Assembly: GCA_045539095.1 (NCBI GenBank)
Contig: JAZQER010000052.1
Location: forward strand, 1 to 57,880
Direction: 5' to 3'
Source of the DNA: SFWF01 sp045539095
GTDB lineage: Bacteria; Bacillota; Clostridia; Oscillospirales; Acutalibacteraceae
DNA: 57,880 nt
Under the pieces are notes generated by a model. It ran no database searches and had not been told where the DNA came from. It saw nothing but the letters and a program-made list of their open reading frames with translations. Positions 41,424-49,011 of this stretch are shown here, piece after piece (the stretch's first letter is position 1; each line of letters begins with the position of its first letter). The translations under genes were made by a program, and so were the position numbers.

Positions 41424-41466
41424 CAAAATTAAAATCACGATAACACGCAAACAAGCGGTTACCGTG
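41424..41466 (-). terminator. Riboswitch-controlled terminator
   Basis: In transcript sense, stem CACGGTAAC / GTTATCGTG with inner CGC/GCG pairs (41436-41466), then ATTTTAATTTT (41424-41435), ending just before the GGAGG of the transporter gene. It lies about 20 bases after the lysine aptamer, fitting an OFF switch that ends transcription when lysine is bound. Confidence 0.75.
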
Positions 41467-41485
41467 ACATAAAATATCTGTCATA

Positions 41486-41645
41486 AGATAGCGCTCCACT
41501 TTTGCGTGACAGCAGCGGCCGTATTCCGGATACTGCCAGCACAGGAAACTATCGGCTCATCTCCTGTACTTCGGCGAACTCCCCTTTCACACCGACGCAA
41601 TTCCGAAAACGCCTCGGCTACTTATGGATATCGCACCTCTATCAT
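41486..41645 (-). promoter_or_regulatory. Lysine riboswitch (L-box)
   Basis: The minus strand shows the conserved L-box pieces in order: GATAGAGGTGCGA at the 5' end (41631-41643), AAGTA, GTGAAAGGGGAG and TCGCCGAAG in the core, GCTGGCAG, GCTGTCA, then TGGAGCGCTATC at the 3' end (41487-41498), whose CTATC pairs with the opening GATAG to form P1. The layout matches the classic lysC leader of Bacillus. It starts within a few bases of the predicted transcription start and precedes the NhaC-family gene. Confidence 0.95.
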
Positions 41646-41657
41646 TTTTACAACCAA

Positions 41658-41686
41658 ATATTAACATATTGTAAACACTATGTCAA
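41658..41686 (-). promoter_or_regulatory. Promoter of the riboswitch-transporter transcript
   Basis: Minus strand TTGACA (41681-41686), exactly 17 bases, TAATAT (41658-41663). Expected start of transcription near 41651, just before the first base of the riboswitch. Confidence 0.85.
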
Positions 41687-41695
41687 GAAATACGT

Positions 41696-41729
41696 AAAAA
41701 GCTCCCGAACCAAAAGGTTTCGGGAGCTT
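41696..41729 (-). terminator. Terminator after groEL
   Basis: Stem AGCTCCCGAAACC / GGTTCGGGAGCT followed by U5 in transcript sense (41696-41700), seven bases beyond the groEL stop. Confidence 0.92.
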
Positions 41730-41735
41730 GAAATT

Positions 41736-43370
41736 TTAATACATTCCGCCGCCTGCTGCAGCCGCCTGAGCAGCAGCTTTAGCCTTTGCATCATCGCGGT
41801 TTTCTGCAACTAAAGTCTCGGTTGTAAGAACCATGGAAGCCACAGATGCCGCATTCTGGAGAGCAGAGCGTGTAACCTTAGTAGGATCTACGATACCTGC
41901 TTCGATCATATCGACATAGGTCTCATCATAAGCATCAAAGCCGTAATTTGCCTTACCCTCAGCGAGGATCTTGTCTATTATAACAGAGCCTTCAAGACCT
42001 GCATTGTAAGCAATCTGACGAATAGGAGCCTCAAGTGCCTTGAGGACAATATTTACGCCTGTCTTTTCATCGCCGTCGGTCTCGTCGAGCAGAACCTTTA
42101 CGGCGCCCATAGCGTTGATAAGTGCGGTACCGCCGCCTGCAACGATTCCCTCTTCAACTGCCGCCTTGGTAGCTGAAAGAGCGTCCTCTATTCTGAGCTT
42201 CTGTTCTTTCATCTCAACCTCAGTAGCGGCTCCAACCTTGATAACAGCAACTCCACCCGAAAGCTTGGCAAGACGTTCTTCAAGCTTCTCGCGGTCAAAC
42301 TCGCTTGTTGTCACTGCGATCTGACTCTTGATCTGTGCAGTTCTATTCTTAATAGCCTCGGGATTACCTGCGCCGTCAACAATAACAGTGTTTTCCTTGC
42401 CGATCTTTACCTGACGGGCACGGCCCAACTGATGTATTCCTGTTTCTTTAAGGTCAAGTCCGAGTTCTTCGGAAATAACCTCACCGCCTGTAAGGATAGC
42501 GATATCCTGAAGCATCTCTTTTCTTCTGTCACCAAATCCGGGTGCTTTAACACCTACGCAAACGAAGGTACCGCGGAGCTTATTGACAATTATGGTAGAA
42601 AGAGCCTCGCCCTCGATATCCTCTGCGATGATAACAAGCTTCTTGCCTGCCTGAACAAGCTGCTCAAGAAGAGGCAGAACATCCTGAATTACAGATATCT
42701 TCTTGTCGGTGATAAGGATAAATGCATCATCGATAACCGCTTCCATCTTATCGGTATCGGTAACCATATAAGGAGTAATATATCCGCGGTCAAACTGCAT
42801 ACCCTCTACGACCTCGCTATAGGTCTCAGCAGTCTTTGACTCTTCAACCGTGATAACGCCGTCGGCAGTAACCTTATCCATAGCCTCAGCAATGAGCTTT
42901 CCGATAAAGTTGTCGCCTGCAGAAACTGTTGCGACACGCTCAATATCTTCAGTACAGGTAACCTTCTTGGAATTTGCAACAATTGCCTCGACAGCAGCGT
43001 CAACCGCCTTCTTGATACCCTTCTTAACTACCATAGGATTTGCGCCAGCGGCAACATTCTTCATGCCCTCGCGTATGAGAGCCTGAGCCAGAACGGTAGC
43101 GGTGGTTGTACCGTCACCTGCGCAGTCATTAGTCTTTGTAGCAACTTCCTTAACAAGCTGCGCACCTGTATTTTCGAAGGGGTCGCAAAGCTCGATCTCC
43201 TTCGCAATAGTAACGCCGTCATTTGTGATAAGAGGCGCGCCGAAGCTACGCTCAAGTACTGCGTTTCTGCCCTTGGGTCCCAGTGTGACCTTAACAGCAT
43301 CTGCAACCTTGTCTACACCTGCCTGAAGCGCTTTTCGGGCATCAGTGCCGAAAATAATATCTTTTGCCAT
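41736..43370 (-). CDS. groEL: Chaperonin GroEL (Hsp60)
   Basis: 544 residues starting MAKDIIFGTDARKAL. The ATP-site DGTTTATVLAQAL (about 87-99), AAVEEGIVAGGGTALINA (about 404-421) and the glycine-rich tail ending AAGGGMY are all present. It forms the double-ring folding chamber capped by GroES. An ATG two codons earlier is also in frame; the chosen one fits the family and lies nine bases after GGAGG. It is co-transcribed with groES under CIRCE. Confidence 0.98.
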   Translation of the reverse strand: MAKDIIFGTDARKALQAGVDKVADAVKVTLGPKGRNAVLERSFGAPLITNDGVTIAKEIELCDPFENTGAQLVKEVATKTNDCAGDGTTTATVLAQALIREGMKNVAAGANPMVVKKGIKKAVDAAVEAIVANSKKVTCTEDIERVATVSAGDNFIGKLIAEAMDKVTADGVITVEESKTAETYSEVVEGMQFDRGYITPYMVTDTDKMEAVIDDAFILITDKKISVIQDVLPLLEQLVQAGKKLVIIAEDIEGEALSTIIVNKLRGTFVCVGVKAPGFGDRRKEMLQDIAILTGGEVISEELGLDLKETGIHQLGRARQVKIGKENTVIVDGAGNPEAIKNRTAQIKSQIAVTTSEFDREKLEERLAKLSGGVAVIKVGAATEVEMKEQKLRIEDALSATKAAVEEGIVAGGGTALINAMGAVKVLLDETDGDEKTGVNIVLKALEAPIRQIAYNAGLEGSVIIDKILAEGKANYGFDAYDETYVDMIEAGIVDPTKVTRSALQNAASVASMVLTTETLVAENRDDAKAKAAAQAAAAGGGMY

Positions 43371-43386
43371 TATCATTTACCTCCGA

Positions 43387-43671
43387 TTAATCTACTATAG
43401 CAAGAATGTCAGACTGACGAACGATAGAGTACTGCTCGCCGTCTACCTTGACCTCGGTGCCTGAATATTTTGCAGTGATTACCTTGTCTCCTACCTTTAC
43501 CATCATATCGACCTGATTACCGTCGACCATACCGCCTGGACCTACTGCCACTACCTCGGCTATCTCGGGTTTTTCCTTTGCCGATGCGGTGAGTATTATT
43601 CCGCTCTTTGTGGTCTCCTCGGCTTCAACAGCCTTTAATACCACTCTGTCAAGTAAGGGTTTAATATTCAT
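43387..43671 (-). CDS. groES: Co-chaperonin GroES (Hsp10)
   Basis: 94 residues starting MNIKPLLDRVVLKAVEAEETT. The mobile loop KSGIILTASAKEKPE (about 22-36), which contacts GroEL, and VGDKVITAKYSGTEVK later are typical. It is first in the groES-groEL operon and follows a promoter with a CIRCE operator; GGAGG precedes the ATG. Confidence 0.98.
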   Translation of the reverse strand: MNIKPLLDRVVLKAVEAEETTKSGIILTASAKEKPEIAEVVAVGPGGMVDGNQVDMMVKVGDKVITAKYSGTEVKVDGEQYSIVRQSDILAIVD

Positions 43672-43706
43672 TGTTTATTTCCTCCAAACAATAACATAAG
43701 TATCAA

Positions 43707-43733
43707 TTAGCACTCTAAATGTTCGAGTGCCAA
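43707..43733. promoter_or_regulatory. CIRCE operator (HrcA site)
   Basis: TTAGCACTC-N9-GAGTGCCAA, the canonical HrcA-binding inverted repeat with a single deviation (C for T in the right arm). It lies at the predicted transcription start of groES. hrcA itself is not in this window. Confidence 0.95.
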
Positions 43734-43738
43734 TCTAT

Positions 43739-43766
43739 ATTGTAGCCATTTTTTAGTAAAAATCAA
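43739..43766 (-). promoter_or_regulatory. groES-groEL promoter
   Basis: Minus strand TTGATT (43761-43766), 16 bases, TACAAT (43739-43744), placing the transcription start within the adjacent CIRCE element so that HrcA would block initiation. Confidence 0.75.
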
Positions 43767-43792
43767 GTGCTTTTACAAAAGTTTTAAAAATA

Positions 43793-44689
43793 TTAATAAA
43801 TTCCCTCAGGAACAATTAGATTTATCTTTTTAGGTTCTATCTCACACCTGAGATGGTCGGCGTATATTATTTCTCCGTCAAGGCTTATCGGAACAACACT
43901 GTCAGCAAAAAATTCAAACTCTTTACATCTATCCATATGGCAGACGCTGAGCCCCTCGTGCTCTCCTCTTTTATATATACCGACAAGCTTTAAAAACTTG
44001 AATCTCGAAATAGTTTTTATTGCAACGCAATCAAGCACTCCGTCAAAAGGGGTTGCCTTAGGCGCACTCTTATATCCGCCGCCGTAAACGGGCGCATTGG
44101 CGCATATTGCAAAAAGGGCGCTTCCGCTGTAAAACTCTTTTCCGTCGGTCACTACTCTAATATTTATGCCGAGACGGCCCAGTACATTCTTTATTAGCGA
44201 AAGATTGTACGCCATGCTTCCCGAAACTCCGGGTAGCCTTTTAAATTTGGTCATCTGATCGGCCACACGCGCGTCAAAGCCTGCGCAGCACTGATTCATA
44301 CAGTACTTGTCCCCCGCTTTTATGAGGTCAATAGGCATATATGTACCATTCCTCTGCTTAGCGATGTCAAGAAATGTCGGCTTCGAATCATATCCGAAAT
44401 ACTTGATAAAATCGTTTGCAGAGCCTATCGGGACTACTCCAATAGAAGCGTTTTCATATCCTACTATACCGTTTAATACCTCAAAACAGGTACCGTCGCC
44501 GCCACAGGCAAAAATTCTGACCTCGTCGCCCGTTTCTGCTTCTGCTCTCGCCTTTATAAGAGCATCTCCGTTACCCTCAGTGACGATTATTTTAGCATCT
44601 TCGCCGTAATGCTTTCTGATTTCCTCTGTTAAAGCTTCCGTGCTGTCGAGTCTTCCTGCCGCAGGATTGATAATATAAACGTCCCTCAT
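43793..44689 (-). CDS. Diacylglycerol kinase-family lipid kinase (YegS/DgkB-like)
   Basis: 298 residues: INPAAGRLDSTEAL at the N-terminus, the nucleotide loop CGGDGTCFEVLNGIVG (about 62-77) and IGVVPIGSANDFIKYFG (about 83-99), with a second beta-rich domain containing GGGYKSAPKATPFDGVLD (about 208-225). It phosphorylates diacylglycerol or a similar lipid at the inner membrane face, returning it to phospholipid synthesis. It is the last of a three-gene run with the fumarase alpha and RlmL-like genes, 10 bases after the latter. Confidence 0.92.
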   Translation of the reverse strand: MRDVYIINPAAGRLDSTEALTEEIRKHYGEDAKIIVTEGNGDALIKARAEAETGDEVRIFACGGDGTCFEVLNGIVGYENASIGVVPIGSANDFIKYFGYDSKPTFLDIAKQRNGTYMPIDLIKAGDKYCMNQCCAGFDARVADQMTKFKRLPGVSGSMAYNLSLIKNVLGRLGINIRVVTDGKEFYSGSALFAICANAPVYGGGYKSAPKATPFDGVLDCVAIKTISRFKFLKLVGIYKRGEHEGLSVCHMDRCKEFEFFADSVVPISLDGEIIYADHLRCEIEPKKINLIVPEGIY

Positions 44690-44699
44690 TTTTATTCTC

Positions 44700-45818
44700 C
44701 TACTTAAAATACATATAAAGTTGACATTTAATCATTCCGTTGTAGAGCTTTCTGCGTTTGTCAGCGGTCTTTCCAAATATCTTTTCAAAATCGTCGTGAG
44801 GACTTATAATAAAATATTTTCTTCCACCGCCAAGTTCAAAATTTTTGCCCATTACGCCGTAAAGCTCCTCGGCTTCCTTTATATCAAGAAGTCGCTCACC
44901 ATAAGGCGGATTTGTTATTATAAGGCATCGGTCCTCGGGAGCTTTAAAATTCCTTATATCAGCCTTGCTTACCTTTATATATTTAGAAACGCCTGCTTTT
45001 GCGGCATTTTCCTCGGTGAGCCTTACCGCTTCGGGGTCTATATCGTAGCCTACCGCTTCAAAATCAATATTGGAAAGTATCTGATCCTGAGCTCTCGCTC
45101 TCTCCTCACGCCAGACATTGGGGGGTACAAAGCCGAATTTTTCCGCCGAGAAAAAGCGTCTGAGTCCCGGTGCCATTTTCTTTGCCATCATAGCGGCCTC
45201 AATAAGTATAGTTCCCGAACCACAGAAGGGGTCAAACAGCTTTGTATCCGGATATATTCTTGCGCTGTCGCACATAGCGGCAGCAAGGGTCTCCTTTAGA
45301 GGCGCCGTATTAGACTTTCTTCTGTAGCCTCTCTTATGCAGTCCCTCTCCCGAAGTATCTATCATCATGGTAACGTGATTCTTAAGGATAGAAAAACGTA
45401 TTTTTACTTCAACTCCTGTTTCGTCAAACCATGAAACGCCGTATTTTAATTTAAGCCTTTCAACGATAGCCTTTTTTGTTATCGACTGACAGTCGGGTAT
45501 GCTAAAGAGAGCGGAATTCAGGCTATATCCATTTACAGGAAAGGCATCTGTCTTGCCGATAAAGTTTTCCCAAGGAAGTTTTTTTACATTCTGAAAAAGC
45601 TCTTCAAAACTTGTAGCCTCAAATTCTCCGACATTTATACATATTCTCTCTAAATACCGCGAGCAGATATTTGCGCGCGCCAAGGTATTGAAATCGCCCT
45701 CAAAGTTTACTCTTCCGTTATCGGCTTTGACATTTTTTATGTCCAGCCGTCCGAGCTCACCCGCGGCTATAGATTCCACACCGAAAAGGCAGGGTGCTGT
45801 AAATTTAATATTGTTCAT
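44700..45818 (-). CDS. rlmL: THUMP-domain RNA methyltransferase (RlmL/YpsC-like)
   Basis: 372 residues: an N-terminal THUMP RNA-binding domain (about 40-160) and a class I methyltransferase (about 180-370) with FDPFCGSGTILIEAAMMAK (about 194-212), a VGYDIDPEAV motif and the N6/N2-methylation signature ITNPPYGERL (about 302-311). It probably methylates 23S rRNA guanine (m2G). The start is the ATG six bases after GGAGA; the TTG four codons earlier was rejected. It begins 12 bases after the fumarase alpha stop. Confidence 0.9.
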   Translation of the reverse strand: MNNIKFTAPCLFGVESIAAGELGRLDIKNVKADNGRVNFEGDFNTLARANICSRYLERICINVGEFEATSFEELFQNVKKLPWENFIGKTDAFPVNGYSLNSALFSIPDCQSITKKAIVERLKLKYGVSWFDETGVEVKIRFSILKNHVTMMIDTSGEGLHKRGYRRKSNTAPLKETLAAAMCDSARIYPDTKLFDPFCGSGTILIEAAMMAKKMAPGLRRFFSAEKFGFVPPNVWREERARAQDQILSNIDFEAVGYDIDPEAVRLTEENAAKAGVSKYIKVSKADIRNFKAPEDRCLIITNPPYGERLLDIKEAEELYGVMGKNFELGGGRKYFIISPHDDFEKIFGKTADKRRKLYNGMIKCQLYMYFK

Positions 45819-45830
45819 TTGTATCTCCAA

Positions 45831-46676
45831 TTATATTACTGCTGTTTTATGTCTTGTAACATAGCAACCGATGTTGACTGCAACGGGAAGTCCTGCAATA
45901 TGGGTCGGTGCGGTTTCAATATTTACACTGAGTGCGGTAGTTTTTCCTCCGAAGCCCTGCGGACCTATTCCAAGTCCATTTACCAGATCTAAAAGCTCTT
46001 TTTCCATATCAGCATAGAAGGGGTCCTTGTTAGGCTCGTCCGTAGGTCGGCAAAGAGCAATTTTAGAAAGCAGAGCACACTGCTCAAAATCTCCTCCGAT
46101 ACCCACCCCTATCACCATAGGCGGACAAGGATTACCCGATGCTTTTTTCACGGTTTTTAACACAGCGTTTACAACACCATGTTTTCCGTCGGCAGGGAGC
46201 AGCATATGAATATCACTCATATTTTCACTGCCAAAGCCCTTAGGCGCTACGGTCAGTTTTATCTTATCGCCCGCTACTATCTTAGTATGTATGACGGCAG
46301 GTGTATTATCGTTTGTGTTTACCCGTCGAAGAGGGTCTGCCACTACCGATTTGCGCAGAAGTCCTTCCTCATAGCCTTTTTTAACGCCTTTATTTACAGC
46401 ATCCTCAAAAAGCTCACCCACAATATGAACATCTTGTCCTATCTCTGCGAATATGACCGCCATACCCGTATCCTGACAAATAGGAATATCAAGCTCAAGC
46501 GCTTTTTCGGTATTTTTTTCCATATCAGAAAGTATACTTTTTGCAAGCAGACCAGTCTCACAGTCCTTTGCCTTTTTAATGCAGTTCTGAATATCCAAAG
46601 GCAACACCTTATTGGCGGCAATGCAAAGCTCTGCCACCGTACTTGTTATAATACTGCTGTCAATCTCTCTGATCAT
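45831..46676 (-). CDS. fumA: Class I fumarate hydratase, alpha subunit
   Basis: 281 residues. Cysteines expected to hold the [4Fe-4S] cluster are in ICQDTGMA (about 67-74), NPCPPMVIGVGIGGDFEQCALLSKIAL (about 183-209, two Cys). Other conserved stretches are RRVNTNDNTPAVIH and GPQGFGGKTTAL. It hydrates fumarate to malate together with the beta subunit, whose gene lies 15 kb away at 30004-30537. The product is oxygen-sensitive, fitting an anaerobe. A 38-base imperfect hairpin (about 46700-46738) lies in its short upstream region. Confidence 0.95.
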   Translation of the reverse strand: MIREIDSSIITSTVAELCIAANKVLPLDIQNCIKKAKDCETGLLAKSILSDMEKNTEKALELDIPICQDTGMAVIFAEIGQDVHIVGELFEDAVNKGVKKGYEEGLLRKSVVADPLRRVNTNDNTPAVIHTKIVAGDKIKLTVAPKGFGSENMSDIHMLLPADGKHGVVNAVLKTVKKASGNPCPPMVIGVGIGGDFEQCALLSKIALCRPTDEPNKDPFYADMEKELLDLVNGLGIGPQGFGGKTTALSVNIETAPTHIAGLPVAVNIGCYVTRHKTAVI

Positions 46677-46738
46677 ATAAATACCTTCAATATTAAAGGC
46701 GGTAAGTTAAACCGTAACGGGTTCAATTATCGCCAACT

Positions 46739-46768
46739 TAAAAAGGCGGAAACAAGGTGTTTCCGCCA
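46739..46768 (-). terminator. Terminator after yabR
   Basis: Stem GGCGGAAACA / TGTTTCCGCC (46745-46767) followed in transcript sense by U5, eight bases after the S1-domain gene stop. It separates the mazG-to-yabR run from fumA. Confidence 0.9.
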
Positions 46769-46775
46769 ATGGATT

Positions 46776-47237
46776 TTATTTTACGCCCGTCCTGCGGTTG
46801 CGTTTTGCGTCGGGGTTCTTTCTCTTAAGATCCGAGAATTTTTCATCGCTTGTCTGCTTGAATTTACTCATCATATCCTCAAAAGAAACCGCCTCCGACT
46901 TTTTGGCGGTCCATACATAAGATCCGTCAGGTGCTGCGGGTGGGGTCTTGGGGGTATAAAGCTTGCGTTCAGTACGCGGAGATTTCGTCTCGCGTTCTTT
47001 GGGTTCCTGTGCCTTCTTTATGCTCAGGTTAATTTTCCCGTCATCGCCAATACCGATGATCTTGACCTTTACCCGATCATTTTCGTTAACAAAATCTCTG
47101 ATCTGATTAACATAGGTCTGAGCTACCTCAGAAATATGTACCATTCCTGTTTTTCCTTCACCAAGGTCAACGAACACGCCGTAATCCTTAACAGCTGTAA
47201 CCTTTCCCTCTACGATCTCTCCCACGGTAAGTTGCAT
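46776..47237 (-). CDS. yabR: S1-domain RNA-binding protein (YabR-like)
   Basis: 153 residues: one S1 domain (about 1-72; LTVGEIVEGKVTAVKDYGVFVDLGEGKTGMVHISE pattern) and a basic, probably disordered tail with SFEDMMSKFKQ near the end (about 118-128) and RNRRTGVK at the C-terminus, as in YabR/general stress protein 13 types. Binds RNA or ribosomes; the exact role is not settled. The ATG was chosen over an in-frame TTG that lies inside the AGGAGG site. It follows divIC as in Bacillus. Confidence 0.88.
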   Translation of the reverse strand: MQLTVGEIVEGKVTAVKDYGVFVDLGEGKTGMVHISEVAQTYVNQIRDFVNENDRVKVKIIGIGDDGKINLSIKKAQEPKERETKSPRTERKLYTPKTPPAAPDGSYVWTAKKSEAVSFEDMMSKFKQTSDEKFSDLKRKNPDAKRNRRTGVK

Positions 47238-47272
47238 TAGGGTGCGCTTCCTCCTCAAAAATACAAAAACTG

Positions 47273-47560
47273 CTAGCCGATATCCTTATAAATTTTTACT
47301 CCCGGATAACTGAAGCCGTTCTTCTGCAGCTCTTTTTCCATAATTTCTTTCTCTGTTCCGTTTTGGAGCAGATCATTCATCTCATCGACATTAAGCTGCG
47401 ACTCTTTTATCATCTCTTCGATCTCAGCAAGTTCAGCCTTTTTAGATTCGTACTCTTTATAGAGCGTTCCTACCGAGGTCAAAAGATACAGACAAACTGC
47501 CACTACAAGAACACGCAGGACAATACTCTTATGACCGCCGTTTGTTGCCTTAGAACTCAT
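47273..47560 (-). CDS. divIC: Septum formation initiator DivIC/FtsB-like
   Basis: About 95 residues: a short cytoplasmic start, one transmembrane helix (about residues 13-33, VLRVLVVAVCLYLLTSVG), then an extracytoplasmic coiled coil (YKEYESKKAELAEIEEMIKES) and the FtsB-like tail EKELQKNGFSYPGVKIYKD. Expected to join FtsL/DivIB at the division site. Its start lies inside the end of yabQ, with a 10-17 base overlap depending on the start chosen. A GTG three codons earlier is the alternative. Confidence 0.88.
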   Translation of the reverse strand: MSSKATNGGHKSIVLRVLVVAVCLYLLTSVGTLYKEYESKKAELAEIEEMIKESQLNVDEMNDLLQNGTEKEIMEKELQKNGFSYPGVKIYKDIG

Positions 47561-48044
47561 CAGTGACACTTCCCTCTGTATTATTTGTTTCAGTATACAC
47601 TAATTGCTCTTGCATTTTCAACCTTTTTTTCTTATTATTTTTAAGTTTTTTCAAAGTTTTTCGTATTTTGCGATAGGTTTTGAGCGATATAGTAGAAATA
47701 GCGGAAGAAATGCTTTTTATTATTGCCTTTATAAGTCGAATGAGGCAAACCAAATATTTTACAAAAATCTTATAAAACAGTTTTCTAATAACCCAAAAAC
47801 CGATAGCCTCTCCTGCAAGAACATAGCCTCTTAATTCGCCGTTTGACCGAACCAGCAAAAAACAGAAGGTCACAAATCCCGCGAAGGCAAAAAACAGAAG
47901 GTCGTTTATCCAGAGTTTAACGCCTTTTATACTGTCGGCTATCCTAAAGGACTCCAAAACGATGAAAATGAGCGCAAAAAAGCCTCCTGTCAGAAGGCTT
48001 AAGAGGAAGGTTGTAATTTGATTGCCGAGGTCAATTTCCCACAT
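47550..48044 (-). CDS. yabQ: Spore cortex biosynthesis protein YabQ
   Basis: 164 residues with four hydrophobic segments (about 8-30, 42-64, 68-85, 88-110) followed by a very basic coiled tail (RKIRKTLKKLKNNKKKRLK). The N-terminus EIDLGNQITTFLLSLLTGGFFAL matches YabQ, needed for spore cortex formation in Bacillus and made in the mother cell. It is flanked by yabP (3 bases upstream) and divIC. This supports an endospore-forming ancestry. Confidence 0.88.
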   Translation of the reverse strand: MWEIDLGNQITTFLLSLLTGGFFALIFIVLESFRIADSIKGVKLWINDLLFFAFAGFVTFCFLLVRSNGELRGYVLAGEAIGFWVIRKLFYKIFVKYLVCLIRLIKAIIKSISSAISTISLKTYRKIRKTLKKLKNNKKKRLKMQEQLVYTETNNTEGSVTDEF

Positions 48045-48047
48045 AGA

Positions 48048-48323
48048 TTATTTTCTCAATCGGCGGAAAAAACCGCCTTTTCCGCCGTCATCATCGCTAT
48101 AAACCAAAGCAATTATATTACCGTCAATATCTATATCGCCACTCGATGTGCTGAAAGAGCCTATATGCATCTGTTCGCCTTTAACAGTAAGCGTACCCAT
48201 AACCGTTTTGAGGACGACCGTTTCATCCTCAAAGACGACAACATCGGTAACACCCGACAGATTCATTTTCTTTCTCTGCTCAATTATAATATTGTGAATG
48301 CCTGCATTTACCTGTTCTGCCAT
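48048..48323 (-). CDS. yabP: Sporulation protein YabP
   Basis: 91 residues: HNIIIEQRKKMNLSGVTDVVVFEDETVVLKT and GTLTVKGEQMHIGSFSTSSGDIDIDGNIIALVYSD fit the YabP/YqfC beta-sandwich family involved in sporulation. It pairs with yabQ. The start codon directly follows a hairpin whose 3' arm carries the GGGTGG ribosome site, so expression may be controlled there. Confidence 0.9.
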   Translation of the reverse strand: MAEQVNAGIHNIIIEQRKKMNLSGVTDVVVFEDETVVLKTVMGTLTVKGEQMHIGSFSTSSGDIDIDGNIIALVYSDDDGGKGGFFRRLRK

Positions 48324-48360
48324 AAAAACACCACCCGTAAATATTATTTCAACGGGCGGT
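48324..48360 (-). terminator. Hairpin with U-run directly before yabP
   Basis: Stem ACCGCCCGT / ACGGGTGGT (48330-48360, one G-U pair) followed by G-U5, with the yabP ATG immediately after. It can act as a terminator behind rqcP, and it also hides the only ribosome site for yabP. Confidence 0.65.
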
Positions 48361-48366
48361 ATTTTA

Positions 48367-48609
48367 TTACTCTATTATCCGATAAAGCAAGGCGGCATCA
48401 TCCTTCTTGACGACCTCCTGTACCGATATTATCTCTGCCTTTACGGTTCTGGAACCGAAGGCTATTTCAAGAATATCCCCCACCTTTACATCATAGGAAG
48501 CCTTAACGGTTCTTCCGTTTACACTGACACGTCCCGCATCGCAGGCTTCGTTTGCGACAGTGCGGCGTTTTATTATTCTGGATACCTTTAAATACTTATC
48601 AAGTCTCAT
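48367..48609 (-). CDS. rqcP: S4-domain RNA-binding protein RqcP (YabO)
   Basis: 80 residues that are essentially one S4 domain: MRLDKYLKVSRIIKRRTVANEACDAGRVSVNGRTVKAS, with C-terminal IISVQEVVKKDD. YabO/RqcP works with RqcH on stalled 50S subunits to add alanine tails to unfinished peptides. Location between hup and yabP matches the Bacillus yabN-yabO-yabP neighbourhood. Confidence 0.9.
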   Translation of the reverse strand: MRLDKYLKVSRIIKRRTVANEACDAGRVSVNGRTVKASYDVKVGDILEIAFGSRTVKAEIISVQEVVKKDDAALLYRIIE

Positions 48610-48627
48610 TCACAAATTCCTCAAGAG

Positions 48628-48657
48628 AAAACTAAAGCCGCCGTGTTCGGCGGCTTT
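48628..48657 (-). terminator. Terminator between hup and rqcP
   Basis: Stem AAAGCCGCCG / CGGCGGCTTT (48634-48657) followed by a U-rich stretch (AGUUUUCUC). It probably lets the abundant hup message end separately, with some read-through into rqcP. Confidence 0.75.
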
Positions 48658-48675
48658 ATACCTTTTCAGACCAAA

Positions 48676-48948
48676 TTATTTAACTGCGTCCTTAAGAGCC
48701 TTTCCTGCCTTAAAAGCGGGAACCTTAGCTGCTGCGATCTGAATCTTAGCGCCTGTAGCGGGGTTAACGCCCTCTCTTGCTGCGCGCTCCTTAACCTTGA
48801 AAGTTCCGAGATTTGCAAGAGCTACTTCATCGCCAGCCTTGAGAGCCTCAGTAACTACTGCTGCTACTGCTGCGAGAGCTGCGTCTGCATCCTTCTTAGA
48901 AATGTTTGCTTTTGCAGCAACAGCTGCTACGAGATCTGCTTTTTTCAT
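48676..48948 (-). CDS. hup: DNA-binding protein HU
   Basis: 90 residues: MKKADLVAAVAAKANISKKDADAAL with the HU/IHF signature GTFKVKERAAREGVNPATG (about 48-66) and the DNA-intercalating arm proline in the GVNPATG loop. A nucleoid protein that bends DNA as a dimer. Alanine-rich (AAVAAVV). It is placed between mazG and rqcP. An AATGGC-ACGG-GCCATT hairpin (48976-48991) lies in its upstream region. Confidence 0.95.
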   Translation of the reverse strand: MKKADLVAAVAAKANISKKDADAALAAVAAVVTEALKAGDEVALANLGTFKVKERAAREGVNPATGAKIQIAAAKVPAFKAGKALKDAVK

Positions 48949-49011
48949 AATAAATTTACCTCCAAAATTTTATTCAATGGCCCGTGCCATTTGGAATACA
49001 TAATCAATAAT

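Noticed and set aside
46179..47240. 353-codon plus-strand frame over yabR, terminator and fumA
   Set aside because: It crosses a terminator and two well-supported minus genes, its translation is rich in Arg/Cys/Tyr as typical of antisense frames, and no promoter or ribosome site was seen.
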